Shown: positions 6,617-12,609 of the stretch, piece after piece
Position numbering within the stretch: the stretch's first letter is position 1
Layout: the number at the start of each line of letters is the position of its first letter
Assembly: GCA_016931435.1 (NCBI GenBank)
Contig: JAFGET010000077.1
Location: 1-13,298 of the forward strand
DNA length: 13,298 bases
Reading direction: 5' to 3'
Source of the DNA: Candidatus Omnitrophota bacterium
GTDB lineage: Bacteria > Omnitrophota > Gorgyraeia > Gygaellales > Profunditerraquicolaceae
The notes under the pieces: generated by a model
Database searches by the model: none
The model's input: the letters and a program-made list of their open reading frames with translations, nothing else
What the model was told of the DNA's origin: nothing
Translations under genes and position numbers: made by a program

Positions 6617-7345
6617 CTACTTTATTCTTCCCAGGGGGAACTCTTTGCTCATTACATCGCGGATCCAATCCAGCGCATTCTTAGCAGGCATATCCCAGTA
6701 TGTCGGGCAAGCCGATAAGACTTCAACCAGAGAAAAACCCAGATTATTTACCTGATTTAAAAAAGCCTGTTTTATCGCCTTTTTTGCCTTGATCACTTCC
6801 TGGGGAGAATGTAAAGAAACTCTTTCAATATATTTTACTGCCGGAAGCCGAGCTAACATCTCCGAAATCTTAAGCGGAAAACCCTCTGAGCCCGCCTTTC
6901 TTCCTTCGGGCGTAGTCGCAGTCTTCTGGCCTAAAAGAGTAGTCGGGGCAAGCTGTCCGCCAGTCATGCCGTAAACGGCATTATTTATAAAAACGATGCT
7001 GATATTCTCCCCGCGGTTTGCCGCGTGAATCGTCTCATTTGTGCCGATAGCAGCTAAATCTCCGTCGCCTTGGTAGGTAAATACGATATTGCCGGGCCTT
7101 GCCCTTTTTATTCCTGTGGCTACGGCCGCGGCCCTTCCGTGAGCCGCTTCGCAACAATCAAAATCCCAGTAATCATAAGCTACGACCGCGCAGCCTACGG
7201 GAGCCACTGCGATGACTTTTTCGCGTATACCCAGCTCATCCACAATTTCCGCCACAAGCCGATGCGCTATGCCATGGCCGCACCCCGGACAGTAATGTGT
7301 TGGGACGTTTTTTAAAGACTTGGGATAACTGAATATCTTCTTCAT
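6617..7345 (-). CDS. korB: 2-oxoacid:ferredoxin oxidoreductase, TPP-binding beta subunit
   Basis: This subunit holds thiamine diphosphate and a [4Fe-4S] cluster. CPGCGHG (residues 19-25) supplies Cys19 and Cys22; Cys52 in APVGCAV and Cys213 in LSACPTYW complete the expected four cluster ligands. The TPP/Mg motif is QGDGDLAAIGTNE (92-104) with INNAVYGMTGGQ (120-131). At 242 aa it is complete. The sequence is close in style to the KorB/VorA group, but substrate preference (2-oxoglutarate versus 2-oxoisovalerate) is not determined by what I can see. The gene is preceded by a 59-bp heptamer-repeat spacer and has no clear ribosome site, whereas the C-terminal side runs into korC within 7 bp. Confidence 0.94.
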   Translation of the reverse strand: MKKIFSYPKSLKNVPTHYCPGCGHGIAHRLVAEIVDELGIREKVIAVAPVGCAVVAYDYWDFDCCEAAHGRAAAVATGIKRARPGNIVFTYQGDGDLAAIGTNETIHAANRGENISIVFINNAVYGMTGGQLAPTTLLGQKTATTPEGRKAGSEGFPLKISEMLARLPAVKYIERVSLHSPQEVIKAKKAIKQAFLNQVNNLGFSLVEVLSACPTYWDMPAKNALDWIRDVMSKEFPLGRIK

Positions 7346-7404
7346 AATTTAAACTCTAAATCCTACTAAAGCGGGAGATTTTATGATTTCGGATTTAGGA
7401 TTTT
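7346..7404. repeat. korA-korB spacer made of heptamer-period repeats
   Basis: On the minus strand most of the 59-bp gap parses into 7-nt units: AAAATCC, TAAATCC, GAAATCA, TAAAATC, then after TCCCGCT come TTAGTAG, GATTTAG and AGTTTAA. On the plus strand GATTT recurs at 7377, 7385, 7392 and 7399 (steps of 8, 7 and 7). The two tracts run in opposite orientation, so 7356-7363 (ctaaatcc) pairs with 7391-7398 (ggatttag). No clear promoter, terminator or Shine-Dalgarno is visible before korB. Confidence 0.65.
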
Positions 7405-8475
7405 TCATTTCATCAGTATTTTAATCTTATTTATGATCTCTTCTTCCGACGGTATCCCTCCGCCAGACCTTCCGAGAAATTCTACGGGGCTCTTTCCGTT
7501 TAAACTCAAAAGGACATCTTCTATCATCTGTCCGTATGACATTTCCACGACCAAAAAAGACAACCTCTTAGGGCTTGCCGCTAAGCGCCTGAAGATATTC
7601 CCGGGAAAGGGCCATAAGCTTATCGGCCTGATCAACCCTATTTTTTTACCCGCTTTTCTTAATTTTTTTACCGCGCCCTTAGCTATCCTCGCCATCGTGC
7701 CATAAGCGACAATTATGATTTTGGCATCCTTTAAAAAAATACCTTCGTAAAGCTGTTCATTCTGTCTGATCAAGCGGTATTCTTTCTGCAGAGTAAGATT
7801 AAATTTTTCTAAATCCCCTTCCTGAAGATAAAAAGATTTAACCACGTTTGGCTTTCTGCCGCGGCAACCTGTCAGCATCCATATTTTAGTTTTCGGTTTT
7901 TGGTTTCCGGTTTTCCGATTATCCGACAGCTGTAGAGGTTCCATCATCTGCCCCAACATCCCGTCTCCTAAAATCATCACCGGATTACGGTATTTATCGG
8001 CTAAGGCGAAAGCCTTGAACATAAAATCATACGCCTCTTGCACCGAATAAGGGGCTAAGACTAGACAATGATAATCTCCGTGCCCGCCGGAACGCGTAGC
8101 CTGAAAATAATCAGACTGGGCAGGCATGATATTACCTAATCCAGGTCCCCCGCGCATCACATTGACGATGACCGCGGGAAGGCGGCATCCGGCAATATAA
8201 GAAATGCCTTCCTGTTTAAGGCTGATTCCGGGAGAAGAAGAAGAAGTCATCGCGCGTGCCCCGGCGGCAGATGCCCCCAATACCATGTTAACCGCGGCTA
8301 ACTCAGACTCTGCCTGAATAAATACCCCGCCTGCCTTAGGCATATTTTTTGCCATAAAGGCGGTCAATTCATTCTGGGGCGTAATAGGATACCCGGCGTA
8401 AAAGCGGCACCCCGCATCTATCGCCCCCAAAGCAATAGCTTCGTTACCTGTCATTAATATCTTTGATTTAGCCAT
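7405..8475 (-). CDS. korA: 2-oxoacid:ferredoxin oxidoreductase, alpha subunit
   Basis: The alpha subunit contributes the pyrimidine-binding TPP domain and the transketolase C-terminal-like domain II of the same complex. The family motif AGYPITPQNEL spans residues 27-37, QAESELAAVNMVLGASAAGAR follows, and TSSSSPGISLKQEG (77-90) is the conserved substrate/CoA-side loop. GDGMLGQMMEP (170-180) ends the first domain. The domain linker, about residues 183-198, is Lys/Asn/Thr-rich and is encoded by a five-unit heptamer repeat at 7889-7923. Domain II starts near IIIVAYGTMARIAK. At 356 aa the length is normal and the frame is intact. It is preceded by a 99-bp repeat spacer and lacks a clear ribosome site; the last codons abut the korB spacer. 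Confidence 0.94.
   Translation of the reverse strand: MAKSKILMTGNEAIALGAIDAGCRFYAGYPITPQNELTAFMAKNMPKAGGVFIQAESELAAVNMVLGASAAGARAMTSSSSPGISLKQEGISYIAGCRLPAVIVNVMRGGPGLGNIMPAQSDYFQATRSGGHGDYHCLVLAPYSVQEAYDFMFKAFALADKYRNPVMILGDGMLGQMMEPLQLSDNRKTGNQKPKTKIWMLTGCRGRKPNVVKSFYLQEGDLEKFNLTLQKEYRLIRQNEQLYEGIFLKDAKIIIVAYGTMARIAKGAVKKLRKAGKKIGLIRPISLWPFPGNIFRRLAASPKRLSFLVVEMSYGQMIEDVLLSLNGKSPVEFLGRSGGGIPSEEEIINKIKILMK
7889..7923. repeat. In-frame heptamer tandem repeat inside korA
   Basis: Plus-strand units are GTTTTCG, GTTTTTG, GTTTCCG, GTTTTCC and GATTATC, five consecutive 7-mers without an indel. They encode KorA residues 185-196 (a hydrophilic K/N/T/Q-rich linker), so a 35-nt tract of the type found in the gaps has been tolerated in a coding region. 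The reading frame continues normally on both sides. Confidence 0.75.
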
Positions 8476-8574
8476 TTGATTAAACTCAAAGATTCAAAAT
8501 TGAGAAGTTCGAATAAAGATTTATAAATTTTTATTCTCTTGCTTCATTTTGCCTTTTACCTTTTTACTTTTTAC
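8476..8574. repeat. korD-korA spacer: heptamer tract, AT-rich palindrome, second degenerate tract
   Basis: On the minus strand the 5' part reads AAATAAG, TAAAAAG, TAAAAAG, GTAAAAG, GCAAAAT (8580 down to 8546), five 7-mers that include the korD stop codon. Then comes a palindrome at 8511-8536 (gaataaag ... tttattc, up to 11 pairs with one G-T and a 4-nt loop). The 3' part can be parsed as TTCGAAC, TTCTCAA, TTTTGAA, TCTTTGA and GTTTAAT, a looser heptamer series ending at the korA start. A TATAAAT lies in the palindrome but has no convincing -35 partner, so I do not call a promoter. No Shine-Dalgarno is seen before korA. Confidence 0.65.
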
Positions 8575-8778
8575 TTATTTAAATACTTCAATACAGCAAT
8601 CCGGGCAGATAAGCGCGCACAATGCGCACCCCAGGCATTCGCCTTTGGTATCAACCTTCACCGGCCGCACGCCTCTTTTATTTAAGCTTTTATCCACGCT
8701 GATTAATCCCCGCGGACAAAAGCTGATACACAGCAGGCAGCCTTTACATCTATCTTTCTGAATGACTATCTTAGGCAT
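8575..8778 (-). CDS. korD: 2-oxoacid:ferredoxin oxidoreductase, delta (ferredoxin-like) subunit
   Basis: This 67-aa 2[4Fe-4S] ferredoxin-like protein passes electrons from the KorAB core to the soluble ferredoxin pool. The first cluster motif is CKGCLLCISFCP (Cys11, 14, 17, 21) and the second is CLGCALCALICP (Cys48, 51, 54, 58), followed by two further cysteines (61, 62). The short loop between motifs and the lack of any further domain fit KorD/VorD. It starts 3 bp after dxs, with an AAGGT-like ribosome site in the dxs stop region, and it is the first of the four kor genes in transcription order. Confidence 0.92.
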   Translation of the reverse strand: MPKIVIQKDRCKGCLLCISFCPRGLISVDKSLNKRGVRPVKVDTKGECLGCALCALICPDCCIEVFK

Positions 8779-8781
8779 CTT

Positions 8782-10626
8782 TTACCTTATCTCGCCCCTG
8801 ATGCGCTCCGCTATCGCTTGCGCGCTTAATCCGTATTTTTCAAGCAAGGTTTCTCTTGGCCCGTGAGTGATGAAAGCGCGGGGAACGCCGATCTTTACCA
8901 CGGGACGGGCGAGTAGACTTTCTAGCGCGCTGCCAAATCCTCCGTCGACAATACCCTCTTCCGCGCTGAAAATAAACTTGTGTTTATCTGCGATCTCCTT
9001 AAATAATTCCGTATCAAGCGGCTGGGCAAAACGGCTATTTACTAAAGCTCCGGATAAGCCCTCTTTTTCCAATAAGCTCAGTGCCTGCATGGCCGGTGAC
9101 ACCATGGTGCCTAAAGCAATGATTACGAAGTCTCTTCCCTCTTTGCAAACCTCTGCTTTACCCAGTCTTAACGAAGAAAAAGGCAGGCTTTTGGCCGGGC
9201 AAGTTGCCTTAGGGTACCTGATGGCAACAGGCCTGTTTAAGCTCACGGCAAATTCCAGCATCGCTTCAAGTTCTGCCCCGTCGCAAGGCGCCATAATCAC
9301 TAAATCCGGGACTGTCTTTAAATACGCGATATCAAATATGCCCTGGTGCGTCGGCCCATCTCCCCCGACTATGCCCGAGCGGTCCAAGGCAAAAATAACA
9401 CCCAGCCCCTGCAGGGCGACACATTCCATAATGCTATCGTAAGCCCTCTGTAAAAAAGTAGAATATATCGCTACCACCGGCTTAAATCCTTCCTTAGCTA
9501 AGCCGGAGGAAAAACACACGGCGTGAGGCTCGGCGATACCCACATCAAAAAACCTCTCCGGATAAGCCTTATGGAATTTATCCAGACCCGTTCCTTCCGG
9601 CATAGCAGCGGTGATGGCGACGATCTTTAAATTTTCCTTTGCAAGAACCAATAATTTTTCTCTAAAAACCTGGGTGTAGGTTTCAGCCAACTCCTCTTTC
9701 TTTAGAGAAGAACCAGTTGCCACATCAAAAGGCGCAGCGCTATGAAATTTGACCGGATCTTCTTCCGACGGTAAATAACCTTTCCCTTTTTTAGTGATTA
9801 TATGCAATACCCTCGGCCCCTTTATGGTCAGAATATTTTTTATAACCGGGATTAAAGTGCGCAAATCGTGCCCGTCCCATGGCCCGAAATAACGAAAGCC
9901 TAGTTCTTCAAAAAGCATCCCGGGGATGAATAATCCTTTTAACCCTTCTTCAAATTTATTTGCAATCTTCACTAATCTGCTGCCTTTGGGTATACGAGAT
10001 TCTACGAAGCGGTCAAGAGAGCTTTTGAAACGGTTATATACGGGCAGCGATATAAGCTTATTCAGATAAGTGCTTAATGCCCCGACATTCGGAGAAATAC
10101 TTAATTCGTTTGTATTTAAAATAATCAGTATGTCTTTTTTAAGGTGGCCGGCGTTGTTTAATCCTTCAAAACATAAGCCCCCGCTTAAAGAACCGTCTCC
10201 GATTACCGCCACCACTTTGAAATTTGAGCCCGCCAGGTCCCGGCCGCAAGACAAACCTAAAGCTAAAGATACCGCGGTCGAGCTGTGCCCGGTAGTAAAG
10301 GGGTCACAGGCGGATTCCTGAGGAGAAGGAAAACCGCTTAAGCCGCCATATTGCCTAAGGCTTGAAAACTTTTCATTGCGCCCGGTCAGGATCTTATGTG
10401 TATAGGCCTGGTGCCCCACATCCCAGACGATCTTATCCGGCGGTACATCCAGGCACCAATGTAAGGCAAGGGTCAGCTCTACCGTTCCCAGGCTTGAAGC
10501 AAGGTGGCCTCCCGTCTTTGAGACTACCTCGATAATCCTCTGTCGTATTTCGCCCGCTAACCGAGGCAGATATTCGGGGTCAAGTTTTTTAAGATCCCGG
10601 GGAGAATTTATAGCATCTAATAACAT
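8782..10626 (-). CDS. dxs: 1-deoxy-D-xylulose-5-phosphate synthase
   Basis: Dxs condenses pyruvate and glyceraldehyde-3-phosphate, using TPP and Mg, to DXP, the entry step of the MEP isoprenoid pathway and a precursor for thiamine and pyridoxal. The 614-aa protein is full length. It starts with the typical LLDAINSPRDLKKL, has active-site His41 in TGGHLASSLG, WDVGHQAYTHKILTGR (68-83), the TPP/Mg motif GDGSLSGG (143-150) with Asn173 in NTNELSIS, and Glu366 in DVGIAEPHAV. DRSGIVGGDGPTHQG (415-429) belongs to the second domain. Where many relatives read NDNE it has NTNE; the metal-ligand Asn is kept. A heptamer-repeat spacer separates it from xseB, and no ispA lies between them as in many bacteria. 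No good ribosome site precedes the ATG, but the conserved N-terminus supports it. Confidence 0.97.
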   Translation of the reverse strand: MLLDAINSPRDLKKLDPEYLPRLAGEIRQRIIEVVSKTGGHLASSLGTVELTLALHWCLDVPPDKIVWDVGHQAYTHKILTGRNEKFSSLRQYGGLSGFPSPQESACDPFTTGHSSTAVSLALGLSCGRDLAGSNFKVVAVIGDGSLSGGLCFEGLNNAGHLKKDILIILNTNELSISPNVGALSTYLNKLISLPVYNRFKSSLDRFVESRIPKGSRLVKIANKFEEGLKGLFIPGMLFEELGFRYFGPWDGHDLRTLIPVIKNILTIKGPRVLHIITKKGKGYLPSEEDPVKFHSAAPFDVATGSSLKKEELAETYTQVFREKLLVLAKENLKIVAITAAMPEGTGLDKFHKAYPERFFDVGIAEPHAVCFSSGLAKEGFKPVVAIYSTFLQRAYDSIMECVALQGLGVIFALDRSGIVGGDGPTHQGIFDIAYLKTVPDLVIMAPCDGAELEAMLEFAVSLNRPVAIRYPKATCPAKSLPFSSLRLGKAEVCKEGRDFVIIALGTMVSPAMQALSLLEKEGLSGALVNSRFAQPLDTELFKEIADKHKFIFSAEEGIVDGGFGSALESLLARPVVKIGVPRAFITHGPRETLLEKYGLSAQAIAERIRGEIR

Positions 10627-10708
10627 ACGGACCGCTGGTCGCTAGTCGATGAGCGATGGCTGCCTTATTGCAGGCTATCGACCATAGACAACAAACCACT
10701 CCTATTAT
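10627..10708. repeat. xseB-dxs spacer: heptamer repeats around a central hairpin
   Basis: On the minus strand the gap reads GTCTATG, GTCGATA, then a hairpin, then CATCGCT, CATCGAC, TAGCGAC, CAGCGGT up to the dxs start. The hairpin lies at about 10654-10678 (gatggctgc ... gcaggctatc in plus orientation, 9 pairs with one bulge and one G-T). The layout, short-period tracts on both sides of a palindrome, matches the korD-korA gap although the sequence is unrelated. No U-run follows the stem. I see no trustworthy promoter or Shine-Dalgarno. Confidence 0.6.
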
Positions 10709-10945
10709 TTATTCTTCCGTTCCGCTTACGTTCAATGGTTTTAGTTCGAACTCGCCTTTTTTATTCTTTGTCAAGACCTCTATTTTTTTTCTGGCATTTT
10801 CCAGCCTTGCTGAACAGGTACGCGACAACTCAATACCTTCCTGGTATTTTTTTAAAGCCTCATCCAGAGACAAACCGCCCTTTTCCAATTCATCGACTAT
10901 CCTTTCCAGCTTTTTTAAGGACTCCTCGAATTTCATTTCCGCCAT
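10709..10945 (-). CDS. xseB: Exodeoxyribonuclease VII small subunit
   Basis: XseB is the small helical subunit that binds in several copies to XseA to form exonuclease VII, a single-strand DNA nuclease acting from both ends. The 78-aa protein shows the whole family pattern: MKFEESLKKLERIVDELEKGG near the N-terminus, LSLDEALKKYQEGIELSRTC in the middle and a C-terminal helix with ARKKIEVL. The ATG overlaps the xseA stop by one base (TAATG), and a near-perfect GGAGGTGA ribosome site sits inside the last xseA codons. Both suggest strong translation of xseB in excess of xseA, as the complex stoichiometry requires. Confidence 0.95.
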   Translation of the reverse strand: MAEMKFEESLKKLERIVDELEKGGLSLDEALKKYQEGIELSRTCSARLENARKKIEVLTKNKKGEFELKPLNVSGTEE

Positions 10946-12276
10946 TATCCGCTCACCTCCGTTACCCTGCTAAATATTTCGCCTCTATCCAGCTTTGTCT
11001 TTAAGATATCCCCCGGCAGAAGCGCTTTTGTGGATTTAATGACCTCGTTTTCGGGCATTTTAAAAGTTATGCTGTAGCCCCTTCCTAAAATGTTCAGCGG
11101 GCTTAAATTATTGAGGCTTTCCGCGGCCTTTTTGAATTGTGCCTCTTTTAAATTGAAAAAGTGCCTGATGCACACTAAAATCTGCCGTTTCAAATCTGTG
11201 ATTTTTTCAAGATGTTTTTCTATCAAGGCCGCGGGATTCAATAACGCAAGCTTCTTTTGCGTGGAAGATAATTCGCTGGAGTTCAGGCGAAAAATATTTT
11301 CGGCCGCAAGGTAAATACGGTATGAAAAGTCTTCCAGCCTGTTTTCAAAATCTAAGGCGTAATCCAAGAGAGAGTTTTTAAGGTTAAAGGAAAGGCTTTT
11401 AAGTTTCTCTTGTAAATCTTCTTTTTTGGGGGTAACTATCTCCGCTGCGGCTGAAGGCGTTGCCGCGCGTAAATCCGCGGTTAAATCCGCGATAGTGATA
11501 TCACGCTCGTGGCCTACCGCGGAGATCACCGGTATTTTAGAATCATAAATAGCGCGGGCGACGATCTCTTCATTGAAAGCCCAGAGGTCCTCGATGCTAC
11601 CGCCACCTCTTGTCACTATCATCACTTCAACGCGCTCTCTATGCGGAGCTTTCTGATTAAAAATATTCAGCCCCCTGATAGCTTCGGCGATAGAGTCTTT
11701 TGCCCCCTCTCCCTGCACCTGCGCCGGGGCAACAACCACGTCTAAATCGCTGAAACGGCGTCCCAAAACGTTCAGGATGTCTTTTATCGCCGCCCCTGAT
11801 AAAGAAGTGACCAGTGCAATCTTCGAAGGAAGATAGGGTATCGGCCTTTTATGTTCGGGCTTGAAAAGACCTTCTTTTTCAAGTTTCTCTTTTAACTGCT
11901 CTAAAGCAAGCTGCAGCCCTCCCATGCCCTTAGGCTCAAGGCGCTCAACGATAATCTGGTATGTGCCGCGGGGGCCGTAAGCGCTGATCTTTCCGAAAGC
12001 TAAAAGCTTTAACCCGTTTTCTACTTTAAATTTTACGTCTTTGTTGGACCGGGAAAACATTACAGCCGGCAATACCGCAGACTGGTCTTTTAAGGAGAAA
12101 TAGTGGTGCCCCGAAACAGAAGCAAAATTTGAGACTTCGCCTTCAACCCAGACTTCGGAAAAAGCACCCTCCAGGATCAGTTTAATATCACGGGTGATCT
12201 CGGAAACCGTAAATACCCGCCCGGTTTTCTCTAAGCTCTTCCGTTGTGGAAAGAATTGGAGCTGGTCTTTAAGCAT
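10945..12276 (-). CDS. xseA: Exodeoxyribonuclease VII large subunit
   Basis: XseA is the catalytic subunit of exonuclease VII. The 443-aa protein has the N-terminal OB-fold (VFTVSEITRDIK at 21-32, VWVEGEVSNF at 42-51, GHHYFSLKD at 56-64). The catalytic core follows with VTSLSGAAIKDILNVLGRR (156-174), RGGGSIEDLWAFNEE (223-237) and GHERDITIADLTADLRAATPSAAAE (255-279), then a long helical coiled-coil region to the C-terminus with GRGYSI near the end. The start overlaps the PilZ gene end by 46 bp; no alternative start codon is seen before the conserved VFTVSEI, and an AAAGG-type ribosome site precedes the ATG. It overlaps xseB by one base. Confidence 0.96.
   Translation of the reverse strand: MLKDQLQFFPQRKSLEKTGRVFTVSEITRDIKLILEGAFSEVWVEGEVSNFASVSGHHYFSLKDQSAVLPAVMFSRSNKDVKFKVENGLKLLAFGKISAYGPRGTYQIIVERLEPKGMGGLQLALEQLKEKLEKEGLFKPEHKRPIPYLPSKIALVTSLSGAAIKDILNVLGRRFSDLDVVVAPAQVQGEGAKDSIAEAIRGLNIFNQKAPHRERVEVMIVTRGGGSIEDLWAFNEEIVARAIYDSKIPVISAVGHERDITIADLTADLRAATPSAAAEIVTPKKEDLQEKLKSLSFNLKNSLLDYALDFENRLEDFSYRIYLAAENIFRLNSSELSSTQKKLALLNPAALIEKHLEKITDLKRQILVCIRHFFNLKEAQFKKAAESLNNLSPLNILGRGYSITFKMPENEVIKSTKALLPGDILKTKLDRGEIFSRVTEVSG
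10953..10960 (-). promoter_or_regulatory. Very strong ribosome binding site for xseB inside xseA
   Basis: The minus strand reads GGAGGTGA, 7 nt before the xseB ATG. It is a near full-length match to the expected anti-Shine-Dalgarno of 16S rRNA and is embedded in the last codons of xseA. Confidence 0.8.
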
Positions 12277-12599
12277 TCTTCAACTACCTTTTCTATCCTT
12301 AGGACATCGGTTTTTTTAATATTGACGAATTCGATGCCCGTATCAAACTTATCCTTGCTTTCTACGACCCAAACCACCCTAGCGTCGCATTCCACAGCGG
12401 GAAGGCCATCCTGCAGATACAAGGATATTTCCAAAAGGCAGAATTTTCCCAGGTCCTTCGAAAGGATCACGCATATGCCTCCCGCTCCGATATTCTCGGT
12501 CTGGGTAGAAAAACTTTCCTTCTGGGCCTTCCTGATAACACTCACCTGACAGCGGTAATTGGCCCGGGGGAAACGCCGCTTATCTATTCCTTGCCACAT
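12231..12599 (-). CDS. PilZ domain protein (putative cyclic-di-GMP receptor)
   Basis: This 122-aa protein is a single PilZ domain. PilZ proteins bind cyclic di-GMP through an RxxxR motif and a D/NxSxxG motif. RRFPR at residues 8-12 fits the first. The second reads NIGAGG (36-41), with Gly in place of the Ser, so binding could be altered. The end of the barrel, VVWVVESKDKFDTGIEF, is typical. I chose ATG 12597-12599 because it has an AAAGG site 4 nt upstream and puts the RxxxR motif at the usual distance. A longer frame from a GTG at 12636-12638 would add 13 residues overlapping the upstream gene. The 3' end overlaps xseA by 46 bp. Target process unknown. Confidence 0.85.
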   Translation of the reverse strand: MWQGIDKRRFPRANYRCQVSVIRKAQKESFSTQTENIGAGGICVILSKDLGKFCLLEISLYLQDGLPAVECDARVVWVVESKDKFDTGIEFVNIKKTDVLRIEKVVEECLKTSSNSFHNGRA

Positions 12600-12609
12600 A
12601 ATACCTTTC

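Noticed and set aside
8511..8536. Promoter with TATAAAT as -10 for korA
   Set aside because: There is no credible -35 hexamer 16-18 nt upstream, and AT-rich repeat DNA yields such matches by chance.
8546..8580. CRISPR-like or satellite array
   Set aside because: Units are only 7 nt, with no spacers between them and no cas genes, so it is a short tandem repeat.
8867..9442. 191-codon open frame on the plus strand
   Set aside because: It lies antisense to the well-conserved dxs, has no recognisable domain, is Ser/Thr/Pro-rich as expected for the complement of a coding frame, and is the only orientation conflict in the window.
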